A DNA stretch of 64,000 nucleotides from CAZWKX01 sp964633975 (GTDB lineage: Bacteria; Actinomycetota; Acidimicrobiia; Spongiisociales; UBA11373), in the NCBI GenBank assembly GCA_964633975.1, contig CAZWKX010000006.1, positions 1 through 64,000 of the forward strand, in the 5' to 3' direction. This document shows, piece by piece, positions 1 to 7,761 of this stretch. The stretch's first letter is position 1; every line of letters starts with the position of its first letter. The translations under genes and the position numbers were made by a program. The notes below the pieces were generated by a model that made no database searches, was not told where the DNA came from, and saw only the letters and a program-made list of their open reading frames with translations.

Positions 1-82
1 CTGGGTGTTGCCCAGCACCGTGCCCTGTGGAGTCCGGACTTTCCTCGACGCCGAAGCGCCGCGGCCGCCCGGCGGGCTCACC
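1..82 (-). ncRNA. rnpB: RNase P RNA, 5' part, cut by the window edge
   Basis: Read on the minus strand, this stretch contains the conserved 5' core of bacterial type A RNase P RNA. The universal GAGGAAAGTCCGGACT block is followed by CCACAGGGCA and GGTGCTGGG-AACACCCAG. It is preceded by a GC-rich P1/P2 segment closed by a CTTCG loop. RNase P RNA is the catalytic subunit that matures the 5' ends of tRNAs. Only the first ~82 nt are in the window. The 5' end is placed at 82 because a TACCGT -10 box (89-94) ends 6 nt before it. Confidence 0.93.
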
Positions 83-88
83 AATACA

Positions 89-94
89 ACGGTA
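89..94 (-). promoter_or_regulatory. -10 box of rnpB
   Basis: TACCGT on the minus strand is followed by 6 nt and then by the inferred first base of RNase P RNA. This spacing matches the TANNNT-N6-start pattern of several protein genes in the window. No clear -35 element is seen. Confidence 0.5.
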
Positions 95-176
95 GCTCTC
101 GGCGGTGGCCTTGAGTAGAGGGGGAGGGAAGAGCGCGGCTGCTTCTCGCTGCGGGTCCGGAGTGGCTGAGCGGCTT

Positions 177-608
177 CTAGTTGTCGAGCCGTTCCTCGAG
201 GTTGGCCACCCAGCCGGCGGGGAGATGCCAATGGCGGCCGCCGGCCACCATCAAGCTCAGGTAGGAGGGCTCCGGTCGGTACTCGCCGTTTTCCGACTCG
301 CAGACGTGGATCACGACCTGGTGACGTCGGCCCTCACGATCCATGGCATGCGTGGTGCGCGGAGCGCGGCCCTCGTCCGCCTCGCGGCTATTGACGGCGG
401 TCAGATCGCGGTCGCCGATGGAGAAGACGGCGCCCCACACGGCGTTGCCCGCCTCGGGGTGTACGGAGGGCATGCCACCGTCTCCATTGGAAATGGGAAA
501 AGTCAGTCGCCACTCGGGAAGGTGGGCGATAAAGCGGAACTCGGCCTCCGGCGCCACCTCGGCCAGCCGGCTCGGCTCGATGTTCGCGTCGTAGGCGAAA
601 TAGAGCAG
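177..608 (-). CDS. Gamma-glutamylcyclotransferase-like (AIG2 fold) protein
   Basis: A 143-residue protein with the N-terminal pattern LLYFAYDANIEP, matching the YFAYGSNM substrate loop of the GGCT/AIG2-like fold. The core contains WGAVFSI and NSREADEG, where the family's general acid/base Glu normally sits, and a late LPAGW motif. The family opens gamma-glutamyl or related amide linkages by cyclotransfer, but the substrate here is unknown. The YFAY motif lies upstream of the first GTG (557). The best start is therefore the CTG at 606-608, which directly follows a GAGGAGG ribosome site. A TACAAT -10 (635-640) lies upstream. YGSN is replaced by YDAN, so activity is not certain. Confidence 0.7.
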   Translation of the reverse strand: MLYFAYDANIEPSRLAEVAPEAEFRFIAHLPEWRLTFPISNGDGGMPSVHPEAGNAVWGAVFSIGDRDLTAVNSREADEGRAPRTTHAMDREGRRHQVVIHVCESENGEYRPEPSYLSLMVAGGRHWHLPAGWVANLEERLDN

Positions 609-634
609 AGCTCCTCCTCGTACCGTGCCGCACG

Positions 635-640
635 ATTGTA
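635..640 (-). promoter_or_regulatory. -10 box of the GGCT-like gene
   Basis: TACAAT on the minus strand lies about 26 nt upstream of the CTG start and the GAGGAGG ribosome site. No convincing -35 was found. Confidence 0.4.
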
Positions 641-756
641 CCGTCCCTCGTTGGCATGAGTGCCCGGTGGCCGCCTCTGAGGGAACTTCACAGCACCTTC
701 ACCGCGTCCTTACGAGCGCCTGGTAGCAAACAGGCAAGCGACATGAGGTGGAGGAC

Positions 757-1008
757 ATGGCGAGCCCTCTTTGGCTGGTGCTCGAGGACGAGCGTCCGTG
801 GGCGGCATACGGAGCATGCCGCGGCGCCGATCCCAATCTCTTCTTCCCCAGTCCCGACGGCGATGCAAGCGAGGCTATGAGGATCTGTGCCGGATGCGCA
901 GTCCAGGCGGAGTGTGCCGACTGGGCTCTCGAGATGCAGCTCTCCTTCGGCATCTGGGGAGGCCTCAGCGAGCGAGATCGTCGTCGCCTTCTTCGGTGCA
1001 GCGCCTGA
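757..1008 (+). CDS. WhiB-family iron-sulfur transcriptional regulator
   Basis: An 83-residue protein with the complete WhiB signature: Cys21, then Cys44-x2-Cys47-x5-Cys53, which would hold a redox-sensitive [4Fe-4S] cluster. The G[IV]WGG turn follows at 65-69, then a basic C-terminus (RDRRRLLR) likely to contact DNA or sigma factor. WhiB proteins are almost restricted to Actinomycetota and act by binding the main sigma factor. The start could be GTG 748 or ATG 757. ATG 757 is preferred because the AGGTGGAGG stretch upstream can serve as its ribosome site. The subfamily cannot be assigned without a tree. Confidence 0.92.
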   Translation: MASPLWLVLEDERPWAAYGACRGADPNLFFPSPDGDASEAMRICAGCAVQAECADWALEMQLSFGIWGGLSERDRRRLLRCSA

Positions 1009-1068
1009 TTTCGATTGGCTGGGCTCTCGTGGCCGGGCAGAATTGCCCGTAAGCCACAGGAGAGCTCG

Positions 1069-2291
1069 ATGACCCACCACCCCGTTCGGCCGGGACTGGC
1101 CGACCCCAAGGACTTTCTCGACATCGATTCGCTGCTCATGGATGAGGAGCGGCTCATCCGAGACACCGTGCGCCGGTTCGTCGCCGACCGCGTGCTTGCC
1201 AGCATCGCCGAGTGGTTTGAGGTGGGCAGGTTCCCGGTGGAGCTCGCCGGCGAGATGGGGGCCATAGGGCTGCTCGGAATGAACCTGGACGGCTACGAGT
1301 GCTCGGGGACCAGCAACGTAGCCTACGGCCTCGCCTGTACCGAGCTGGAGTACGGCGACTCCGGCATCCGTTCGTTCGTTTCGGTGCAGGGTTCGTTGTC
1401 CATGTTCCCCATCTGGTCGTACGGCTCCGATGAGCAGAAGCAGCGGTGGCTGCCGCCGATGGCGGCCGGCGAGACGATCGGCTGCTTCGGCCTCACCGAA
1501 GCTGATGCGGGCAGCGACCCTTCATCGATGCGCACGTCGGCGCGCCGGGACGGCGCCGACTGGGTACTCAACGGCTCGAAGATGTGGATCACCAATGGCG
1601 GTATCGCCGACGTCGCCGTCGTGTGGGCCCGGACCGACGACGGAATCCGCGGCTTCATCGTGCCCACGGACACTGCCGGGTTCACGGTCAACGAGATCAA
1701 GCACAAGATGTCGCTNNNNNNNNNNTGCCCGCGGTGGCCCGGATGCGCGCACTCGACCCGGTGACCTCGGAGCTGGTGCTCGACAACGTGCGTCTGCCCG
1801 AAGACGCCGTGCTGCCCGAAGTCATCGGTCTCAAAGGGCCGCTGTCGTGCCTGGACGAGGCTCGCTTCGGGATCCTGTTTGGAGCGGTGGGGGCGGCGCG
1901 CGCCTGCTTCGAGGCAGCGCTCGACTACGCCGGTGAGCGGGAGATGTTCGGCCGGCCCATCGCCTCCTTTCAGCTCATCCAGCAGCAGCTCGCCGAGATG
2001 ATGATGTCGGTGAACCGCGGCATGCTCTTAGCTCTGCACATCGGGCGCATGAAAGACGGGGGCCCCATCGACCCGGCGCATATCTCAATGGGCAAGCTCG
2101 ACAACGTGCGCAACGCGTTGGAGGTGGCCCGCACGGCTCGGTCGGTGCTCGGAGCAAACGGGATCACGCTCGATTACCCGGTCATTCGCCACATGAACAA
2201 CCTGGAATCCGTGTACACGTACGAGGGCACCAACGAAGTGCACACGCTGATCCTCGGGGAGGCGTTAACCGGCCACTCCGCGTTCTCCTAG
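1069..2291 (+). CDS. gcdH: Glutaryl-CoA dehydrogenase (acyl-CoA dehydrogenase family), interrupted by an assembly gap
   Basis: FAD-dependent acyl-CoA dehydrogenase. The N-terminal part carries LTEADAGSDPSS and WITNGGIADVAVVWA. After the gap come the glutaryl-CoA dehydrogenase hallmark GPLSCLDEARFGI and the C-terminal YEGTNEVHTLILG. The enzyme oxidises and decarboxylates glutaryl-CoA to crotonyl-CoA in lysine and tryptophan breakdown. The start is ATG 1069 after AGGAG. Ten Ns at 1716-1725 fall just after KHKMS, and the reading frame differs on each side. The gap has arbitrary length, so this is an assembly effect and not evidence of a frameshift. The bases immediately after the gap do not fit the expected family sequence until VTSELVLDNV. 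Confidence 0.88.
1716..1725. other. Assembly gap (10 N) inside gcdH
   Basis: Exactly ten Ns, the same length as the gap in zwf, so this is a placeholder of unknown true size. About 20-30 bases to the right fit the protein family poorly and may be low-quality contig-end sequence. Confidence 0.97.
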
Positions 2292-2380
2292 TGATGCTTG
2301 CCCGGCGGCGGTCGATGGAGACGGCTCCGGGCGGTGACCGAGTCGCTACTCTCCGGCAACAACTGCGAGGTGGTGGAACG

Positions 2381-3427
2381 ATGAGCGAGCAAGCCTTCTC
2401 TTGGCCGGAGGTGCTCAGCGTGCTCGGCGCCGGCCGGGCTCTGAGTGAGGCCGAGGCCTTCGCCACCATGAGCGAGATCATGCAGGGTCGGGCCGAACCG
2501 TCTCAGATCGCGGCCTTCATTGTGGGGCTGCGTATGAAGGGGGAGACGGTCGAGGAGATGACCGGCCTGGTGCGGGCGATGTACAACGCCGCCGTCACGG
2601 TGGACGTTGGAGAGATCGTCGTCGACACGGCCGGCACCGGAGGCGATCGTGTGGGCACCTTCAACATCTCAACTACGGCGGCGCTCATCGCCGCGGGAGC
2701 CGGCGCCAAGGTGGCCAAACACGGGAACCGGGCCGCCTCGTCCAGGGCGGGGTCCGCCGATGTGCTCGAAGCCTTGGGTCTGCCGATCGACCTGGCGCCC
2801 GAGGCGACGGTTCGGCTGGTCAAAGAGGTCGGGTTCGGTTTCTTCTTCGCCCCTCTGTACCACCCCGCCATGCGCTTCGCCGCGCCGGTGCGCAAGCAGC
2901 TCGGGATCCCCACCGTCTTCAACTTCCTGGGCCCGTTGGCCAACCCCGCTCGGGCCACCCGCCAGGCCATCGGCGTCTCCGACGCCCGGATGGCCGAGCG
3001 CATGATCGGTGTCCTGCAGGCGCTCGGCAGCGAGTACGCCTTTGTGTACTACGGCGAGGACGGGCTGGACGAGCTCACCACAACGGGTCCGTCGTACATC
3101 TACCGCCTCAAGGACGGCGAAGTGACCCACGCCGAGTACACGCCCGAGGATTTTGGTGTGCCCAGGGCGGAGACGGAGGAGCTGCTTGGGGGAACCGCCG
3201 AGGAGAACGTCGTCATCGTGAGGAGCATCCTCGCCGGGGAGAAGGGTCCGAAGCGGGATATCGCCGTCGTCAACGCGGCCCCGGCCATCGTCGCCGCCGG
3301 CATCGCCGACGGCTTCGCCGAAGCCATGGGCATCGGTGAGGAGTCGCTCGACTCCGGCGAGGCGGCTTCGGTGCTGGACAACGCCATCTCGCTTGCCCTG
3401 CAGCTGCATGGCAAGTCAGACACGTAG
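2381..3427 (+). CDS. trpD: Anthranilate phosphoribosyltransferase
   Basis: A 348-residue TrpD that transfers phosphoribose from PRPP to anthranilate in tryptophan synthesis. It has the PRPP-binding GTGGD loop at 85-89, KHGN at 113-116, and the SRAGSADVLEALG anthranilate/Mg region. Length and domain order are normal. ATG 2381 is chosen because GAGGTGG precedes it and the fold begins there. It lies 89 bp after gcdH. No other trp gene is in the window, so trpD is separated from the rest of its pathway. The fur-like gene follows after 10 bp and may be co-transcribed. Confidence 0.96.
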   Translation: MSEQAFSWPEVLSVLGAGRALSEAEAFATMSEIMQGRAEPSQIAAFIVGLRMKGETVEEMTGLVRAMYNAAVTVDVGEIVVDTAGTGGDRVGTFNISTTAALIAAGAGAKVAKHGNRAASSRAGSADVLEALGLPIDLAPEATVRLVKEVGFGFFFAPLYHPAMRFAAPVRKQLGIPTVFNFLGPLANPARATRQAIGVSDARMAERMIGVLQALGSEYAFVYYGEDGLDELTTTGPSYIYRLKDGEVTHAEYTPEDFGVPRAETEELLGGTAEENVVIVRSILAGEKGPKRDIAVVNAAPAIVAAGIADGFAEAMGIGEESLDSGEAASVLDNAISLALQLHGKSDT

Positions 3428-3430
3428 CAT
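3425..3430 (+). promoter_or_regulatory. -10 box in front of the Fur-family gene
   Basis: TAGCAT overlaps the end of trpD and ends 7 nt before GTG 3438. It is a candidate promoter for a leaderless transcript of the regulator. Confidence 0.4.
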
Positions 3431-3437
3431 CGCGAAG

Positions 3438-3866
3438 GTGACCGTCACCGCCGAGGATCTCATCGCGGGGCTGCGCCGCCATGGGCATCGGGTCACGCGC
3501 GCCAGGCGCACGATCTGCGAGATCCTGGCGGCGGAGCCGAACCAGCACCTGCGGGCTGCCGACATAGGCGACCGGGCCGGAGCGCGGCTCGACCTCTCAA
3601 CGGTCTACCGAACCCTCGATGCGCTGGAGAGCATCGGGCTGGTGGAGCACGTCCATCTGGGCCCGGGAGCCAGCGCCTACCACGTGGCGCCCTCGTCTCG
3701 TCATCACCATCTCGTGTGTGAGGTATGCGGCCGTGCCGTTGACATTCCGGTTGGCGACCTGGAGCGGGCTATCGAATCGGTGACGACATCCCACGGTTTT
3801 GTGGCCCACAGCGCCCATTTCGCCATCGTGGGCCGGTGCGAGGAGTGCGAGCGGCGCCGAGTCTGA
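3438..3866 (+). CDS. Fur-family metal-responsive transcriptional regulator
   Basis: A 142-residue protein with the Fur winged helix (GHRVTRARRTI, LDLSTVYRTLDALESIGLVEH) followed by the HHHLVCEVCG dimerisation and metal motif. A second CxxC (CEEC) near the C-terminus completes a structural zinc site. The family includes Fur, Zur and PerR, and the sequence alone does not settle the metal or redox signal. The start is GTG 3438. There is no good ribosome site, but a TAGCAT -10 lies 7 nt upstream, consistent with a leaderless start. No metal transporter is adjacent. Confidence 0.9.
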   Translation: MTVTAEDLIAGLRRHGHRVTRARRTICEILAAEPNQHLRAADIGDRAGARLDLSTVYRTLDALESIGLVEHVHLGPGASAYHVAPSSRHHHLVCEVCGRAVDIPVGDLERAIESVTTSHGFVAHSAHFAIVGRCEECERRRV

Positions 3867-3953
3867 TCCAAAGCAGCCGGGGGTAGGCTGGGTGGGCGTA
3901 ATCGGATGCACCGGCGGGTCCGGCGCACGCGTTGCCGCCGGTTGGAGGTGGCG

Positions 3954-6368
3954 ATGCCGAAGCTCTGCAGCAGGTGTGGGAACCCGGTAGGTGAGGACGC
4001 GAGGTTCTGCCCCAGCTGTGGGCAGAACCTCGGCCGGGAGATGGCGGCCGGAGCCGGCGTGACCGGGATGCCGGCAGCCGAGACACCCGAGGCGCCACCG
4101 CCACCCGGGTCACCTCCGGCGCCCGGAGTTCCATTGGCACCCGAGCCAGCAGTTGCGGCCGCGCCGCCACCTCCGCCACCCGACTCGAAGGGATCGAGAC
4201 TTCCTTGGGCGGCATGGTCGCCCAAGCAGCGGCGCCGCTACGGTCTGCTGGCCCTGGGCGGGATTGCCGTGATCCTGATCATCGTGCTTGTCGTGGCGCT
4301 CTCTCGAGACGGGGGCAACGCCGTGACTGCCACACATGAATCCGGCGTCGAGATCGTCGCTGAAGTGGAGAGCGGTGGCGCAGTCTCGGTGAGCGCGGTC
4401 CAGGTGCCCGACTCCGAGCTGCCGCAGCAGCTTGCCGCGGATGGCGCTTGGCGGTTCGATTTCTCCGGGGAGCTGAGCGGAGTAGCGGCCGTGACGATTC
4501 CCGAGCCCGACCAGACCAACTACGGCGTCATGGTCGAATTGAACGGTCGATGGCAGCCGATCTCGTTCACCCGTACCGGCTCAGGGGACATTCACGTGGA
4601 GATCGGAGCCGATCAGATCGATGCGGCTGCCTTCGGTGCCGCGGCGTCGGTGGCGCTGGCAGGCGGCGAGTCCCCCATGTCCGCCGCCCGAACCGACGGT
4701 GGGGATCTTTTCGAATGGGGTTTCCGTTTGGCCATCGTGCTGTTCGACAGCGTGGAGGCGGCCGCCGACTACGCCTTGGACCAGGCGGGCGGCCTCTACG
4801 GGGAGTGGTCGGGCTACATCGCCGATTACGCCTCGCCGGCGATGTGCTCGCAGCCGCTGGCCGGCGTGCAGTTCGACGACGACGCCAATGCCAAGGCGCT
4901 GCTACAGGTGTGCGTGGAGGATGGCCCCGCGGGTCCCGTCGTCCTGGTCGCCAACAACACTCGTTTTGCGCTCGAGGTCTTCGCGACGGGCGCCGATGTG
5001 CGCCACGAGGGCGGCGGCGCCGACGTGGCCGCGCTCGGTGGACGGGGTGTCGTTGTCAACGGAGGCGATACCACCAAGTGGACGAGTGGAGGCCTTTCGG
5101 TCACGTTCACCGCCGAGTTCACCGAGTACGCCTTCCTGCGGCAATTGAGTGTGTGGATCGTCGATCTTATTCCCGCCGGATCGGAGGTCATGCAGCGGGG
5201 AGAGGACCTCTCAGACGCCATCTCGCTCCTTCAAGATGCGCTCAAGGCGGGGAGTGGCCTGGACGCCGCCATCGATCACCTGTCGGCCGGCGACTACGGA
5301 GCCGCCTTCCGAGATGTCGTCGATCTGCTCACCCAAGAGGCGGTCATCGAACAGCTCGTCGAGAACGGCTGTATCGAGCGGCTCGTCGGCTTTCGCCTCG
5401 ATGAGGAGATGCTGGGCGAGGTATTCGACGTGCTCCAGCTGGCCGGGTCGGTGGCCGACCTGGGCAGCCTCCTGTACACCACCTGGCAGACCGGCGGCTA
5501 CGTGCGCGGCGAGGTCACCGTGCATCTGCCGGAGACCAACGCCTCCGGGGATCAGAGCACGGCGGTGCAACAGACGACGACCACATCCCGGCCCTTTGTC
5601 GAGATCACCCATCTGGGGTCGATCACGGCTGCGGAAGCGCCTCACACGTTCACCTTCGAGCTGCCCGACTCCTACGACCGGGTGCTGTGCACCACATACG
5701 ACCCCGACGATCCCGACTCCAGTGCCAAGTATGGGGGCTGGCAGGCGTGGATGGAGGTGAACGGCTCCCGCGTCTTCGAGTGGGTCGAGTACGACGGCAC
5801 CGACTCGCTCTACAAGGACTACCTGAGCGGGGAGACCGTCTACGGGAGCACCGGTGTCGGCGACTGGTTCGACATCACCGGGCTCGTCGATCCCGGCAGC
5901 AATGAGATCGTCTTCTACCACTACAACGAGGGCCCAGGGGTGGGTATCAAGATCTCCGTAGAGGGTGGGGGAGCGCAGACCGGATCCACAATTCCGGGGA
6001 ACCTCGGAACCGGGGATGTGCAGGTCACCCTGCTTTGGGATTCGGTGGCCGACCTCGATCTCCACGTCATCGATCCCTTCGGGGAGGAGGTGTGGTTTGG
6101 TGAAGCGCTCTCTTCGAGCGGCGGCGAGCTGGACGTGGACATGCACGGGAACTGCGAGGGAAGCTCGAACCCGGTGGAGAACGTCTTCTGGCCGCCGGGT
6201 GAGGCTCCGCGTGGGTCTTACCGGGCCGGGGCGATGTTCTACTCCACATGTGAGGGGGGCGGCACGGTTTCGTTCGAGATCGTCGTGCATCTCGACGGAG
6301 TCGAGCAGCCCAGGTTCGAAGGAGCCGTCGAGATAGGACAGTCGGTCTTCTTCGATTTTTCCTATTGA
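3954..6368 (+). CDS. Zinc-ribbon single-pass membrane protein with a C-terminal YfaP/DUF2135-like domain
   Basis: An 804-residue protein. Residues 5-22 form a zinc ribbon (C5-x2-C8, C19-x2-C22), 45-80 are proline-rich, and ~97-119 are a transmembrane helix. A long acidic region with internal threonine-rich sequence follows, and the last ~115 residues contain LLWDSVADLDLHVIDPFGEE and SGGELDVDMHG, typical of DUF2135/YfaP beta-sandwich domains. Topology therefore puts the zinc ribbon in the cytoplasm and the large domain outside. ATG 3954 follows GGAGGT. Function is unknown. The architecture suggests an envelope sensor or scaffold, which is inference. Confidence 0.85.
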   Translation: MPKLCSRCGNPVGEDARFCPSCGQNLGREMAAGAGVTGMPAAETPEAPPPPGSPPAPGVPLAPEPAVAAAPPPPPPDSKGSRLPWAAWSPKQRRRYGLLALGGIAVILIIVLVVALSRDGGNAVTATHESGVEIVAEVESGGAVSVSAVQVPDSELPQQLAADGAWRFDFSGELSGVAAVTIPEPDQTNYGVMVELNGRWQPISFTRTGSGDIHVEIGADQIDAAAFGAAASVALAGGESPMSAARTDGGDLFEWGFRLAIVLFDSVEAAADYALDQAGGLYGEWSGYIADYASPAMCSQPLAGVQFDDDANAKALLQVCVEDGPAGPVVLVANNTRFALEVFATGADVRHEGGGADVAALGGRGVVVNGGDTTKWTSGGLSVTFTAEFTEYAFLRQLSVWIVDLIPAGSEVMQRGEDLSDAISLLQDALKAGSGLDAAIDHLSAGDYGAAFRDVVDLLTQEAVIEQLVENGCIERLVGFRLDEEMLGEVFDVLQLAGSVADLGSLLYTTWQTGGYVRGEVTVHLPETNASGDQSTAVQQTTTTSRPFVEITHLGSITAAEAPHTFTFELPDSYDRVLCTTYDPDDPDSSAKYGGWQAWMEVNGSRVFEWVEYDGTDSLYKDYLSGETVYGSTGVGDWFDITGLVDPGSNEIVFYHYNEGPGVGIKISVEGGGAQTGSTIPGNLGTGDVQVTLLWDSVADLDLHVIDPFGEEVWFGEALSSSGGELDVDMHGNCEGSSNPVENVFWPPGEAPRGSYRAGAMFYSTCEGGGTVSFEIVVHLDGVEQPRFEGAVEIGQSVFFDFSY

Positions 6369-6382
6369 GGGCAGCGGCCCTC
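6367..6382 (+). terminator. Short hairpin at the end of the zinc-ribbon gene
   Basis: GAGGGC and GCCCTC form a 6-bp stem with a 4-nt loop, starting inside the stop codon. There is no T-run, so it is a weak intrinsic terminator candidate. Confidence 0.35.
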
Positions 6383-6485
6383 GTGTCTCCGGGGCGACGC
6401 GGCCAGGCATTCGAGCTGGACCGCTCACCTTGACCCTGCGGCTGGCACCTGTGCGCCGCCGGTGAGCTCGTGGCCGAGCTGCCTG

Positions 6486-6974
6486 CTAGCGAGAGCCCTC
6501 CGTGGGGTTCTCACCGGGCACGTAGAGCCTGCCGTGTTCGGTGCGGTACTGCTCGTCGTGCTTGACGATCATGGTGTCGGAGTGGAGGCATTCCCCGTCC
6601 CGGACTCCCTCGAGCACGACGCCGATACCCTCCTAGAAGAGCTGCGCCGGTGCGCCGACCAGCCGGGCCACGAAGGCGGTGTTCTCCTCGAGGCTGAGGC
6701 GCGGAAAAAGGCCGGGGGTGTGACCTATGAGGCCGATGCGGGAGCGAACGCCCACCGGTTCCGGTGAGGTCAACGAGGCGCCGATCACACGACCTTTGCC
6801 CGAGCTGGGGGTGAGCAGGGTGGCGAAGAGACGCAGCAGCGTCGTCTTGCCTGATCCGTTGGCGCCGACGAGGCCGACCGACTCCCCGTTGGCGACCGTC
6901 AGATCGAGATCGCGCAAGATCAGGGTGTCACCGATGCGCGCACCGATCCTCTTGAGTTTGACGAGTGCCGACAC
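6486..6974 (-). pseudogene. Remnant: N-terminal half of CcmA-like ABC ATPase joined in frame to the C-terminus of CcmE
   Basis: From GTG 6974 the sequence reads as an ABC ATPase with Walker A GANGSGKTT (37-45) and a Q-loop-like region (RSRIGLIGHTPGLFPRL). It stops at a TAG (6633-6635) after ~113 residues, before the ABC signature and Walker B. Reading on in the same frame gives EGIGVVLEGV, then IVKHDEQY, which is the C-terminal end of the haem chaperone CcmE (REGxGVVVEG...KHDENY). A second TAG lies at 6486-6488. CcmA, CcmB, CcmC and CcmE act in cytochrome c maturation. Everything between mid-CcmA and late CcmE is missing, as in a deletion or assembly collapse. Neither partial product should be functional. 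Confidence 0.72.
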
Positions 6975-7072
6975 GGACGGTGAGTCTGCGGCGGGGTCGG
7001 GCGCTTGCTTCGGCGCAGGGGGCCGGGGGAGGCGGTGGTTCGCGGATGCGGAGGGCGGGGACAGAGAGCCCG

Positions 7073-7122
7073 GAGTTCAGAGTTCAGAGTCGGTATTGGG
7101 CTATCTGCATTCTGCGTTCTGG
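7073..7122. repeat. Paired heptamer micro-repeats
   Basis: GAGTTCA occurs twice in tandem (7073-7086) plus a partial third copy. About 18 bp later TCTGCAT and TCTGCGT (7104-7117) form another 7-bp tandem. The second set resembles the reverse complement of the first (TCTGAAC), so the two could pair imperfectly. The block lies in the 157-bp gap between hisIE and the ccm remnant. Confidence 0.5.
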
Positions 7123-7131
7123 GAGCACCGG

Positions 7132-7761
7132 CTACTTGGGTTGGGCACGCGCGCTCAGTACATCGAGGACCCGGTTTGGCCCCACTCCTCTTTCGGCGAG
7201 AAGCACGAGCAGGTGGTAGAGCAGATCCGCCGCCTCTTCAGCCAGGCGAAGATCGTCTGCCCGACCGTGGGCGTGATCCTTGGCGGCGAGTGCGGTCTCG
7301 ACGGCCTCTTCGATCACCTTGCGGGCGACGGCGTCGACGCCGCTCTCCAGCAGGCGCGCGGTGTATGAGCCCGCGGGGCGAGTTTCGGCCCGCTCGGCGA
7401 TGACGCCGGCCAGGCTCTCCAGGCCGGCGAAGCCGAAAGGCTCGGTTTCGTCGGGGTCGGAGAAGCAGGTGGCGGCGCCGGTGTGGCAGGCGGGCCCGGC
7501 CGGCTCGACCTCGATGAGAAGGGCGTCGCCGTCGCAGTCGGTACGGATGCGGCGAACTGCCATCGTGCTGCCGCTCGTCTCACCCTTGCGCCAGAGCTCG
7601 TTGCGGGATCGGCTCCAGAAGTGAGCTTGGCCGGTGCGCCGCATGGCCTCCAGGGCCTCCCGGTTCACGTAGGCGACCATCAGCACACGGCCTGTGGTCA
7701 CGTCCTGCACGATGCCGGGCACCAGGCCTACGGCGTCGAAGACGGGTTCGGGAGGGCGCAT
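7132..7761 (-). CDS. hisIE: Bifunctional phosphoribosyl-AMP cyclohydrolase / phosphoribosyl-ATP pyrophosphohydrolase
   Basis: A 209-residue fusion. The HisI half (1-~115) has FWSRSRNELWRKGETSG and the zinc-binding DCDGDALL...CHTG pattern. The HisE half (~120-209) has the helical ARKVIEEAVE and EEAADLLYHLLVLL motifs. The protein does steps 2 and 3 of histidine synthesis. ATG 7761 overlaps the hisF stop by 4 bp (ATGA), so translation is probably coupled. A GTG just upstream (7764) is a less likely start. It is the last gene of the his operon. Confidence 0.95.
   Translation of the reverse strand: MRPPEPVFDAVGLVPGIVQDVTTGRVLMVAYVNREALEAMRRTGQAHFWSRSRNELWRKGETSGSTMAVRRIRTDCDGDALLIEVEPAGPACHTGAATCFSDPDETEPFGFAGLESLAGVIAERAETRPAGSYTARLLESGVDAVARKVIEEAVETALAAKDHAHGRADDLRLAEEAADLLYHLLVLLAERGVGPNRVLDVLSARAQPK

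Noticed and set aside
150..180. A tRNA-Ser/Leu-like 5' end (GTGGCTGAGCGG)
   Set aside because: No anticodon arm, variable arm or T arm follows; the bases continue into the GGCT-like coding region.
1700..1730. Frameshift or pseudogene in gcdH
   Set aside because: The frame change coincides with ten Ns of unknown length.
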